Shown piece by piece: positions 1 through 5,767 of a stretch of 5,767 nucleotides of DNA (positions are counted from its first letter, which is position 1; each line of letters starts with the position of its first letter). Origin of the DNA: Verrucomicrobiales bacterium (GTDB lineage Bacteria > Verrucomicrobiota > Verrucomicrobiia > Limisphaerales > Palsa-1400); the NCBI GenBank assembly GCA_028293405.1, contig JAQGOW010000213.1, positions 1-5,767 on the forward strand. The letters are read 5' to 3'. Below the pieces are notes generated by a model. The model saw only the letters and a list, made by a program, of their open reading frames with translations. It had not been told where the DNA came from and made no database searches. The translations under genes were made by a program, and so were the position numbers.

Positions 1-1616
1 GGCGGGTTCGTGACCTGCGCGAACAGTTGCTTAAAGTAATTGTAGAGAAGTTGCGGCTTATCAGACAAAACCGCCAGCGGCGTGTCCGTGCCCATCGAAC
101 CAATCGCTTCAACACCATCACGGGCCATCGGGGCCATGATGATGCGCAAATCTTCGAACGTATAACCAAACGCCTGCTGCCGTTGCAGCACCGTTTCGTG
201 CGAAGGCTCGGCGAGATGTTCCGCTTCCGGAACCTTCGCCAGCTCGAGCATATATTTATCGAGCCATTGGCGGTACGGATGTGCCGTCGCGATCTGGTTT
301 TTGATTTCTTCGTCGGCCACGATGCGACCTTGCTCCGTGTCGACGAGGAACATGCGACCGGGTTGCAACCGGCCCTTCTGCAAAATATTTTCGGGCGCGA
401 TGTCGAGCACACCGACTTCCGATGCCATAATGACAAAGCCGTCCTTCGTCACATAATAACGCGACGGCCGCAAACCGTTACGATCCAGGCAAGCGCCAAT
501 CAACTTTCCGTCCGTAAACGCCACCGCCGCCGGGCCATCCCAAGGCTCCATCAGACAGCTATGATATTCATAGAACGCCTTCTTTTCGTCGCTCATGGTC
601 TCGTGGTTCGACCACGGCTCCGGAATCATCATCATCATCGCGTGTGGCAATGAGCGTCCCGAAAGCACGAGCAACTCCAGGCAGTTATCGAACATGCCCG
701 AGTCCGACCCATCAGTATTAATGATGGGTAAAAGTTTCTTCAAATCCTCACCGAACAGATTCGATTGAAACATCGCCTGACGCGCATGCATCCAGTTGAT
801 GTTTCCGCGGAGCGTGTTGATTTCGCCGTTGTGCGCGATGTAACGATACGGATGCGCGCGATCCCAACTCGGAAAAGTATTCGTGCTGAAACGCGAGTGG
901 ACCAACGCCAGCGCGCTTTCCATCGCCGGATTTTTCAAGTCCGGGAAATACGCGTCCATCTGCTTCGTCAGCAACATGCCCTTATAAACCATCGTCTTGC
1001 ACGACAGCGAGCAGACATAAAACACGTGCGCGCCTTTGACTTCGCCGTAACGCAACGCCCGTTCAGCGCGTTTGCGAATGACGTAAAGCTTGCGCTCAAA
1101 CGCCATGTCATCGGTCAAATTCGCGGAACGACCAATAAACGCTTGCCGAATGAAAGGCTCTGAAGCCTGCGCCGTATTGCCCAAGGACGAATTGTCACAA
1201 GGCACCGTGCGCCAACCCAAAAATGTTTGCCCTTCTTCGGCGACAATCTCCTCAAACTTCTTCTCGCACTGCTTACGAGCCGTCGGATTGCGCGGCAAAA
1301 AAACCAACCCAGCTCCGTATTGACCGAACGCCGGCAACTTAATTTTTGCTTCAGCACACGCCGCTTCCAAAAACTTGTGCGGCATCTGCATGAGGATGCC
1401 AGCGCCGTCACCCGTGTTCACTTCGCAACCGCAAGCGCCGCGATGATCCAGGTTGATCAGGATCGTCAGCGCGTCGGAAATAATCTTGTGAGATTTTTGT
1501 CCGGCAACGTTAACGACGAAACCTACGCCGCATGCGTCGTGCTCAAATTGCGGATCGTAAAGCCCTTGTTTAGGAGGTGGCCCTGATAAAATGTTGTGGT
1601 TTTTTCGCGAACTCAT
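1..1616 (-). CDS. gltB: Glutamate synthase large subunit, N-terminal part (partial)
   Basis: The large subunit of glutamate synthase converts glutamine plus 2-oxoglutarate to two glutamates in the cytoplasm. Its N-terminal domain is a class II glutaminase whose ammonia is channelled to an FMN/Fe-S synthase domain. The reverse strand reads open for 538 codons from ATG at 1616 to the left edge. An HDACGVGF motif places the catalytic cysteine at residue 29, which would become the N terminus after removal of a 28-residue propeptide. Further family motifs are HSRFSTNT from residue 240, HNGEINT at 262-268, and [11 protein letters not shown] near 376-388. [12 protein letters not shown] near 506-517 marks the start of the central domain, and the window cuts in LFAQVTNPP. 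The family is about 1,500 residues, so roughly one third is visible. An in-frame TGA at 1626-1628 makes 1616 the first possible ATG. A weak GGTGA (minus strand, 1630-1626) lies nine bases before it. No frameshift was seen. NADPH- or ferredoxin-dependence cannot be decided from this part. Confidence 0.97.
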   Translation of the reverse strand, partial: MSSRKNHNILSGPPPKQGLYDPQFEHDACGVGFVVNVAGQKSHKIISDALTILINLDHRGACGCEVNTGDGAGILMQMPHKFLEAACAEAKIKLPAFGQYGAGLVFLPRNPTARKQCEKKFEEIVAEEGQTFLGWRTVPCDNSSLGNTAQASEPFIRQAFIGRSANLTDDMAFERKLYVIRKRAERALRYGEVKGAHVFYVCSLSCKTMVYKGMLLTKQMDAYFPDLKNPAMESALALVHSRFSTNTFPSWDRAHPYRYIAHNGEINTLRGNINWMHARQAMFQSNLFGEDLKKLLPIINTDGSDSGMFDNCLELLVLSGRSLPHAMMMMIPEPWSNHETMSDEKKAFYEYHSCLMEPWDGPAAVAFTDGKLIGACLDRNGLRPSRYYVTKDGFVIMASEVGVLDIAPENILQKGRLQPGRMFLVDTEQGRIVADEEIKNQIATAHPYRQWLDKYMLELAKVPEAEHLAEPSHETVLQRQQAFGYTFEDLRIIMAPMARDGVEAIGSMGTDTPLAVLSDKPQLLYNYFKQLFAQVTNP

Positions 1617-1874
1617 CTCTGACAGTCACCGACCCGCTGTGGTCGAATATAAAAATTTCGCTATTTTTTAACGAATTGCGGTGCTTACGCAACACTGCAG
1701 AATAGTTTTTTTCTCACGAGAGCGCATCTTATATTTTTATTTTTCACAAAAAGGCGCTCAAAAAGCCCAATGGCGCGTCTCAAAATCGGCGCTACAGTAT
1801 TCGGCCGTGACCTGAGTCAGGAACATTCCTCTTGAATTGCCGAGGCGGTTCAGGCGAAATGCTCAAGCGTTCGT
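1617..1874. promoter_or_regulatory. Divergent intergenic control region of gltB and ptsN-like gene
   Basis: This 258-base stretch lies between two head-to-head genes and must hold both promoters unless transcription starts further away. The half near gltB is AT-rich, with runs of A and T at 1651-1669, 1706-1712 and 1729-1745. On the minus strand a TATATT (1651-1646) is a possible -10 for gltB, about 30 bases before its start codon, but no good -35 partners it. On the plus strand TATATT (1731-1736) and TACAGT (1793-1798) are weak -10 candidates for the ptsN-like gene, again without convincing -35 boxes. A short inverted pair, TTGCG and CGCAA, sits at 1676-1680 and 1688-1692. I saw no sigma-54 type -24/-12 element. 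The assignment as a control region rests on position and composition; the individual boxes are guesses. Confidence 0.5.
1811..1830. promoter_or_regulatory. Two overlapping palindromes upstream of the ptsN-like gene
   Basis: CCTGAGTCAGG at 1811-1821 is a perfect inverted repeat around a central G. AGGAACATTCCT at 1819-1830 is a perfect inverted repeat around CA. The two share three bases and lie 45-64 bases before the ATG at 1875. Such paired dyads often bind dimeric regulators, but no known operator is recognised. The arms are only five bases, so chance is a real possibility. Confidence 0.3.
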
Positions 1875-1888
1875 ATGAATCTTGGTGA
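1859..1888 (+). CDS. Possible nine-codon leader ORF overlapping the ptsN start
   Basis: An ATG at 1859 opens a nine-codon frame (MLKRSYESW) ending at TGA 1886-1888. It overlaps the first codons of the ptsN-like gene in another frame. GAGGCGG at 1842-1848 lies ten bases before this ATG and is a better ribosome-binding candidate than anything in front of 1875. It may be translated and affect initiation at 1875, or it may be meaningless. No conserved peptide is recognised and the composition gives no further support. Confidence 0.15.
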   Translation: MLKRSYESW

Positions 1889-2342
1889 TATTTTAGGCCC
1901 CGAAAACCTGCTCCCCCAACTGAAGGCTGCCAACCGTTGGGATGCGATCGATGAACTGATCGAAAATCTGGTCGCCACCAAAAAAATCCGTCCCGAAAAT
2001 CGCGAGGCCATCGCCGCTGTCGTTAAGAAGCGCGAGACCTCGATGAGCACCGGCATCGGTTTCGGCATAGGAATCCCTCACGCCTCCACCGATCTAATCA
2101 CCGAAGTCGTCGGCGCCCTCGGCCGTTCCAAGACCGGCGTGAATTTCGACGCCTTGGACAATCAACCCGTGAATCTGGTCATGTTGTTCCTCGTGCCACA
2201 AGGCCAGTTCCAAAAACATCTGCACACCTTGGCCAGCATCGCAAAATTGCTGCACATGAAAGATTTTCGCCAGGAACTCGAACAAGCGCCCGACGCCGCT
2301 GCCATGTTCGAAGTGATCAAAAAGTTTTCAACGCCGAAATAA
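1875..2342 (+). CDS. ptsN: PTS EIIA-Ntr-like phosphocarrier protein (type-2 EIIA domain)
   Basis: This is a single-domain cytoplasmic protein of 155 residues, close to the roughly 150-165 residues usual for PtsN. The fructose/mannitol-type EIIA fold spans about residues 5-150. The phosphorylation motif GIGIPHA puts the acceptor histidine at residue 69, preceded by the RETSMSTGIGFG loop typical of this family. In characterised bacteria EIIA-Ntr takes phosphate from PEP via EI-Ntr and NPr and regulates potassium transport, nitrogen metabolism or stress responses by protein contact. No EIIB or EIIC domain is fused or adjacent, which favours a regulatory rather than sugar-uptake role. The usual rpoN/hpf/rapZ neighbours are absent. 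It is divergent from gltB, which fits a nitrogen link. The start at 1875 is chosen because MNLGDIL matches family N termini and an in-frame TGA lies at 1833-1835. No Shine-Dalgarno site precedes it. The family call is firm; the regulatory target is unknown. Confidence 0.9.
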   Translation: MNLGDILGPENLLPQLKAANRWDAIDELIENLVATKKIRPENREAIAAVVKKRETSMSTGIGFGIGIPHASTDLITEVVGALGRSKTGVNFDALDNQPVNLVMLFLVPQGQFQKHLHTLASIAKLLHMKDFRQELEQAPDAAAMFEVIKKFSTPK

Positions 2343-2345
2343 TGG

Positions 2346-2369
2346 AGCGCGGACTGCCTTGTCCGCGCT
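2346..2369 (+). terminator. GC-rich hairpin just after ptsN-like gene, terminator or dispersed palindrome
   Basis: AGCGCGGAC (2346-2354) pairs perfectly with GTCCGCGCT (2361-2369) around the six-base loop TGCCTT, beginning four bases after the ptsN stop codon. Only three T residues follow, so it is a poor classical intrinsic terminator. It could slow or end transcription, protect the mRNA 3' end, or be one copy of a dispersed REP-like palindrome. Confidence 0.5.
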
Positions 2370-2420
2370 TTGCAGCTTGCCCTCGCTCATTAAACGGGAA
2401 ACGTCGCGAGGAAGTTCACC

Positions 2421-2440
2421 AAAACCGTTTCAACGGTTTT
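2421..2440. terminator. A/T-flanked hairpin, candidate bidirectional terminator
   Basis: AAAACCGT (2421-2428) and ACGGTTTT (2433-2440) form a perfect eight-base stem with a TTCA loop. The A-run before and T-run after give it a terminator shape in both directions, but the T residues belong to the stem and the GC core is short. An outer pairing of GTTCA (2414-2418) with TGAAC (2450-2454) could enclose it. It lies 45 bases before the argS start, so it would separate the ptsN and argS transcripts if active. Confidence 0.35.
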
Positions 2441-2448
2441 CAACAACG

Positions 2449-2476
2449 TTGAACTTTGAACCTTAAACCTTAAACT
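2449..2476. repeat. Four-copy heptamer tandem repeat (TTRAACY) before argS
   Basis: Four contiguous seven-base units read TTGAACT, TTGAACC, TTAAACC and TTAAACT, all fitting TTRAACY. The array ends eight bases before the argS GTG, where a 5' untranslated region or promoter would be expected. It may be a short-sequence tandem repeat created by slippage, or part of the argS control region. No function is known to me. Confidence 0.7.
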
Positions 2477-2484
2477 CCCCTAGA

Positions 2485-4257
2485 GTGTTACACATTTTCC
2501 TAGAGCAACGTTTACAGGACGCCGTCCGTTCGATCCTTCCGGACGCCGACATCTCCCGCGTCCTTGTTCGCCCTGCCACCGATACGAAATTCGGCGATTA
2601 CCAAAGCAACGCCCTCATGTCGCTCGCCAAAGAGCGCAAGATGAACCCGCGCCAACTCGCTACCGACGTCAAAGCCAAACTCGACGTCTCCGAATGGTGC
2701 GACAAAGTCGAAATCGCCGGCGCCGGCTTTTTGAATTTCACCCTCAAACTCTCCGCCATCGGCCAAGCCCTCAGCGGCGCTGCTCGCGGTGAACACCTGT
2801 TTTTCCAAAAGACCACCAAGCCACGCACCGTTGTCGTAGATTTCAGTTCGCCCAATATCGCCAAGCCGATGCACGTCGGCCACATTCGCTCGACCATCCT
2901 CGGCGATTCCCTCGCGCGTATCTTGCGCCTGCTCGGCCATCGCGTCGTCACCGACAACCATATTGGCGATTGGGGCACGCAATTCGGCAAACTCCTCGTC
3001 GGTTGGAAAAAGCACCTCGACAAAGCCGCGCTTGAAAAAGATCCGATCGGCGAAATGGAGCGCCTATATAAGCTAGTCAACGCCGCCTGCGAACAAGATC
3101 CGGCCGTGTTGGACGAAGCCCGTCAGGAACTCGTCAATCTCCAGAGCGGCGACGAAACGAACCTCGGGATCTGGCGCGAAATGATTGCGCTCTCCGAAAC
3201 ACAATTCGAACGCGTCTACAAGCGTCTCGGCATCAAATTCGATTGCACCTACGGCGAGAGTTTCTACAACCCGATGCTCAAAGGCGTCGTCGAAGACCTG
3301 CGCAGCGCTGGTCTGGCCAAAGAAAGTGATGGCGCCATCGCTATACTTTCCGACGGAAAACTTCCGCCCAAAGAAGATCCATTCCTCGTGCAACGAGACG
3401 GCGAATGGTTGGCTAATCCCGCGATCATCCAGAAAGATGACGGTGGTTTCAACTACGCCACCACCGACCTCGCTACTCTGCAATTCCGCATGGAGGGAGG
3501 GACTTGGGGTGCAAAGCCGGACGAAATCATTTACGTGACCGACGGCCGCCAGCAGCTGCACTTCCGACAGATTTTTAGGGCGTTCCGCAATTGGCATCCG
3601 GAAATCGATGTGAAGCTGGCGCACGTTTGGTTTGGTTCAATTCTTGGTGAAGATAACAAACCGTTTAAAACCCGGTCCGGTGAAACCGTGAAACTCGAAG
3701 GTCTGCTCGACGAGGCCGAAGAGCGAGCGCTTAAAATTGTCAGCGAGAAGAACAAAGAACTGACTGAACAGACCCGGCTCGAGATTGCACGAGTTGTGGG
3801 ATTGGGTTCGATCAAATATTTCGATCTTTCACAGAATCGCCAGAGCGACTACGTGTTCAGTTGGGACAAAATGCTTTCGCTGCAAGGCAACACCGCGCCG
3901 TATTTGCAATATGCCTACACCCGTGTGCGCAGCATTTTCCGCAAAGGCGAATTACAAGATGTCGGCAGCACCGGCGGTGATATCTCGCTCGATGCGCTCG
4001 AGGAACTCGCCCTCGCGAAACACCTCTTAAATTTCGGCCTGGTCCTGGAAGCCGTAGCCGAAGATTACCGCCCAAATTTCCTCTGCACATACTTATACGA
4101 GCTCTCCGGCCACTTCGCGCGTTTCTACGAAAACTGCCCCGTGCTCAAATCCGAAGGCGCCCAACGCACCGCTCGTCTCGCCTTGTGCGAAGTCACCGCC
4201 AAAGTCCTGAAGCAAGGCCTCGAAGTTCTAGGAATCGAAGTCACCGAGACAATGTAA
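2485..4257 (+). CDS. argS: Arginyl-tRNA synthetase
   Basis: This class I aminoacyl-tRNA synthetase charges tRNA-Arg with arginine using ATP in the cytoplasm. At 590 residues it has normal family length. The N-terminal tRNA-recognition domain covers about residues 1-95, with FGDYQSNALMSLAK inside it. The catalytic signature FSSPNIAKPMHVGH occupies residues 120-133, with HVGH at 130-133 as the HIGH equivalent, followed by DNHIGDWGTQFG. KPFKTRSG (392-399) replaces a canonical KMSKS loop, as is common in bacterial ArgRS. The all-helical DALR anticodon-binding domain fills the C terminus, with QYAYTRVRSI and HFARFYENCPVL. The end, LGIEVTETM, resembles the usual LGIEVPERM. The start is GTG at 2485: an in-frame TAA at 2464-2466 precludes an earlier start and the next ATG is over 100 bases inside the domain. 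No Shine-Dalgarno motif is visible. The gene follows ptsN after a repeat-rich 142-base spacer and precedes a transporter. It is probably intact and essential. Confidence 0.98.
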   Translation: MLHIFLEQRLQDAVRSILPDADISRVLVRPATDTKFGDYQSNALMSLAKERKMNPRQLATDVKAKLDVSEWCDKVEIAGAGFLNFTLKLSAIGQALSGAARGEHLFFQKTTKPRTVVVDFSSPNIAKPMHVGHIRSTILGDSLARILRLLGHRVVTDNHIGDWGTQFGKLLVGWKKHLDKAALEKDPIGEMERLYKLVNAACEQDPAVLDEARQELVNLQSGDETNLGIWREMIALSETQFERVYKRLGIKFDCTYGESFYNPMLKGVVEDLRSAGLAKESDGAIAILSDGKLPPKEDPFLVQRDGEWLANPAIIQKDDGGFNYATTDLATLQFRMEGGTWGAKPDEIIYVTDGRQQLHFRQIFRAFRNWHPEIDVKLAHVWFGSILGEDNKPFKTRSGETVKLEGLLDEAEERALKIVSEKNKELTEQTRLEIARVVGLGSIKYFDLSQNRQSDYVFSWDKMLSLQGNTAPYLQYAYTRVRSIFRKGELQDVGSTGGDISLDALEELALAKHLLNFGLVLEAVAEDYRPNFLCTYLYELSGHFARFYENCPVLKSEGAQRTARLALCEVTAKVLKQGLEVLGIEVTETM

Positions 4258-4266
4258 TTTGCCTTT

Positions 4267-4290
4267 CTTGGTGTCTTGGTGACTTGGTGG
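4267..4290. repeat. Three-copy octamer tandem repeat (CTTGGTGN) after argS
   Basis: Three contiguous eight-base units read CTTGGTGT, CTTGGTGA and CTTGGTGG, starting nine bases after the argS stop codon, and are followed by TTAA. From memory, CTTGGTG-type octamer arrays turn up in intergenic DNA of unrelated bacteria, which suggests a dispersed short tandem repeat rather than a gene-specific element. That recollection has not been checked. The rest of the 84-base argS-transporter gap shows no hairpin or promoter that I can support. Confidence 0.7.
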
Positions 4291-4341
4291 TTAATCTCCG
4301 CGCCACATATTCCTTCAATGCCGCGGCAATTGTGATTTACT

Positions 4342-5580
4342 TTGCCCGTGCAGGACCGAGCGCAACTCACATACCGCTTTGACAACTGGCGCGCCATCAG
4401 CGCCGGCATAGTCGAAAGCGCCAGCGGCACTTTTTTGCTGCTTATGGCCGTGCGGTGGTTTCATGCGAACGATACCGCCAAAGGTTTGATTGCAACTGGT
4501 GGCAGCGTCGGATACCTCCTCGCACCACTCATCGTTTCCTTTGTTGAAGCGCGCGGCTGGCCAACCTCGATCGCCGCAGCCCGCCTCTGCGCAATCGGGG
4601 CCATAAGTTTCCTCATCAGCGCAGCAATTCCGATCATCCCGGTCTTTGTCCTGTGCGGCGTCATCGCGATGGCAACTGCGTCAGCGATCATTCCGCTCAT
4701 GACGCAAATCTATCAAGAGAACTACGGCGCAAAAGAACGTGGTCGCCGGTTTTCGCGAACATTGATGATTCGCATCGGAGCGACCGTCGCGTTTACAGAA
4801 ATCGGCGGACTCGTCCTCAAAGAACACATCGGCTACTCGCGCTACATTCTTTTCATCTTCGGCATCGCCATGGCCACCGCCGCCATTTGTCTGAAACGAA
4901 TTCCCTCATCGCCGCTAGCAAACTCCGGCAGCACCCATCCGCTCCGCGCATTGCGCTTCGCAAAATCCGACCGCCTCTTCCGGCTCACGTTGATGAACTG
5001 GATGCTGATGGGAACAGGCACGCTGATGATGCAACCGTTGCGCATCGAGTATGTGGCTAATCCGAAATACGGCCAAACATGGGACGTGCTCACGATCGCG
5101 TTATTGACCGGCGTAATTCCAAACGCCGTGCGACTGGTGCTCAGTCCGTTCTGGGGATGGCTCTTTGATCGAGCAAATTTTTTCGTCCTGCGCGTGGTGC
5201 TGAACATCGGTTTCATGCTCAGCATCGTGACATTTTTCATGAGCAACACCTTCACCGGCTTGCTCATTGGCGCACTCATTTACGGCATCTCCAACGCCGG
5301 CGGCGACATCGCCTGGAGTTTGTGGGTGACCAAATTCGCGCCACCACCGCGGGTCGCGGAATACATGGCTGCGCACACGTTTTTCACAGGTTGCCGCGGA
5401 GTGATTGCACCAGTGTTGTCGTTTCAATTGATCGCCGCGAACGTCTCGATGATGACACTCGGTTGGATTTCCGCTGGGTTGATTGTCGGAGGCACATTGT
5501 TGCTCGTGCCGGAAATTCCCTTTGGCAAATCAGCTCGCCCTGCCACCGCATTGGCTGATAGAACGATCGACAGCGATTAA
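4342..5580 (+). CDS. Major facilitator superfamily (MFS) transporter, substrate unknown
   Basis: This is an inner-membrane protein of about 412 residues with roughly twelve hydrophobic helices. They lie near 18-39, 47-69, 75-97, 99-122, 145-160, 166-184, 213-231, 248-268, 281-300, 304-322, 345-365 and 369-390. A cytoplasmic loop GAKERGRRFSR (129-139) follows helix 4. A longer polar linker (186-210) divides the two six-helix halves. WGWLFDRANFF (271-281) after helix 8 resembles the G-x-x-x-D-R signature repeated in the second half of MFS proteins. Secondary transport driven by an ion gradient is expected; no substrate or direction can be read. The start is uncertain. An in-frame TGA at 4333-4335 leaves TTG at 4342 or GTG at 4348, two codons later, and neither has a Shine-Dalgarno site. 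The stop codon overlaps that of the convergent gene on the right. Family is confident, subfamily is not. Confidence 0.9.
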   Translation: MPVQDRAQLTYRFDNWRAISAGIVESASGTFLLLMAVRWFHANDTAKGLIATGGSVGYLLAPLIVSFVEARGWPTSIAAARLCAIGAISFLISAAIPIIPVFVLCGVIAMATASAIIPLMTQIYQENYGAKERGRRFSRTLMIRIGATVAFTEIGGLVLKEHIGYSRYILFIFGIAMATAAICLKRIPSSPLANSGSTHPLRALRFAKSDRLFRLTLMNWMLMGTGTLMMQPLRIEYVANPKYGQTWDVLTIALLTGVIPNAVRLVLSPFWGWLFDRANFFVLRVVLNIGFMLSIVTFFMSNTFTGLLIGALIYGISNAGGDIAWSLWVTKFAPPPRVAEYMAAHTFFTGCRGVIAPVLSFQLIAANVSMMTLGWISAGLIVGGTLLLVPEIPFGKSARPATALADRTIDSD

Positions 5581-5597
5581 TCGCCTTCGCAATCGCT
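5572..5597. terminator. Stem-loop at the meeting point of two convergent genes
   Basis: AGCGATT (5572-5578) can pair with AATCGCT (5591-5597) around a 12-base loop. The same place also contains the 12-base palindrome GCGATTAATCGC (5573-5584), which embeds both stop codons. No U-tract follows on either strand, so a terminator role is possible but weakly supported. It is the only structure seen between the convergent genes. Confidence 0.25.
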
Positions 5598-5767
5598 CGG
5601 TTCTGGAACGAAATTCTTAAAAACCGTCAGCCCTTCTTTGACCACTTTCATCGTCTCGCTATCCACCACCTGGTAGTAGCGGTTTGGTTCGCAAAGCAGG
5701 TTGTCGAGCGCTTCGGAAATACTATCGAAAGTGTCCAGGTAGTCTTTATGACCGCCGAAAGAACGAC
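5577..5767 (-). CDS. C-terminal end of an unrecognised protein (partial)
   Basis: The reverse strand reads open from the right edge for 62 full codons (5765-5580) and stops at TAA 5579-5577. The visible peptide starts RSFGGHKDYLDTFDS and contains NRYYQVVDSETMKVV. It ends in an acidic, proline-containing tail, VPEPSDCEGD. It is hydrophilic with no membrane segment. A short stretch rich in Tyr, Val and Asp looks like the end of a small alpha/beta domain, but I do not recognise the family. Reality as a gene is supported by sensible codon use on this strand and by the tail-to-tail arrangement with the transporter, whose stop it overlaps by three bases. Its start, length and function lie outside the window. 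Confidence 0.65.
   Translation of the reverse strand, partial: RSFGGHKDYLDTFDSISEALDNLLCEPNRYYQVVDSETMKVVKEGLTVFKNFVPEPSDCEGD

Noticed and set aside
27..653. Plus-strand open frame of 208 codons, and others at 765-1163 and 1227-1586
   Set aside because: They lie opposite the gltB coding frame, which carries unmistakable glutaminase motifs. Their translations are rich in Arg and His with no domain character, as expected of antisense shadows.
1617..1874. Sigma-54 promoter for gltB or ptsN
   Set aside because: No TGGCAC-N5-TTGCA-like pair was found on either strand; TGGCGC at 1771-1776 lacks the downstream half.
3061..3080. TATATAAGCTAG inside argS as an internal promoter
   Set aside because: It encodes in-frame argS residues and has no -35 partner or downstream gene start, so there is no reason to call it.
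2512..3624. Long minus-strand frames opposite argS (2512-3015, 2598-3080, 3073-3624)
   Set aside because: The argS frame is continuous with conserved motifs throughout. These frames are by-products of its codon bias and show no recognisable domain or ribosome site.
3661..3681. Missing KMSKS motif in ArgRS as a sign of a defective enzyme
   Set aside because: Many bacterial arginyl-tRNA synthetases lack canonical KMSKS and carry an FKTRSG-type loop here. All other catalytic and C-terminal features are intact.
2449..4290. Short repeats on both sides of argS as a CRISPR array or transposon ends
   Set aside because: The units are seven or eight bases in direct tandem without spacers. The two arrays differ from each other and are not inverted, and no Cas or transposase gene is present.
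2485..5580. argS and the MFS transporter as one functional operon
   Set aside because: They share direction, but an 84-base spacer with a tandem repeat separates them and nothing ties the transporter's function to arginine or translation.

Overview
The window holds four protein-coding genes and the tail of a fifth, all on ordinary bacterial chromosome of moderate GC. The organism is not identified by any RNA gene. The look of the proteins and the style of the intergenic DNA (short tandem repeats, compact GC-rich hairpins, poor Shine-Dalgarno sites, GTG/TTG starts) remind me most of Verrucomicrobiota of the Pedosphaera/Limisphaerales type. That placement is an inference from memory and is not proven here.

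Layout. Positions 1-1616 (minus strand) carry the N-terminal third of the glutamate synthase large subunit (gltB), running off the left edge. A 258-base AT-rich divergent intergenic region (1617-1874) separates it from a plus-strand PTS EIIA-Ntr-like phosphocarrier gene (1875-2342, ptsN-like). A 142-base spacer with two hairpins and a four-copy heptamer tandem repeat follows. Next is arginyl-tRNA synthetase (argS, 2485-4257). An 84-base spacer with a three-copy octamer tandem repeat leads to a 12-helix major facilitator superfamily transporter (about 4342-5580). Finally, a minus-strand gene enters from the right edge, and its last 62 codons (5765-5580) end in a TAA that interlocks with the transporter's TAA.

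How the genes relate. gltB makes glutamate from glutamine and 2-oxoglutarate, and EIIA-Ntr proteins in other bacteria link phosphotransfer state to nitrogen and potassium physiology. The head-to-head gltB/ptsN pair sharing one control region is therefore functionally suggestive. argS and the transporter lie downstream in the same direction, but each is preceded by a repeat-bearing spacer, so a single operon is not evident.

I found no mobile element, CRISPR array, tRNA or rRNA, and no clear new biological system. The most unusual features are non-coding: two different short tandem repeats bracketing argS, two adjoining palindromes upstream of ptsN, the paired hairpins after ptsN, and the interlocked convergent stop codons.
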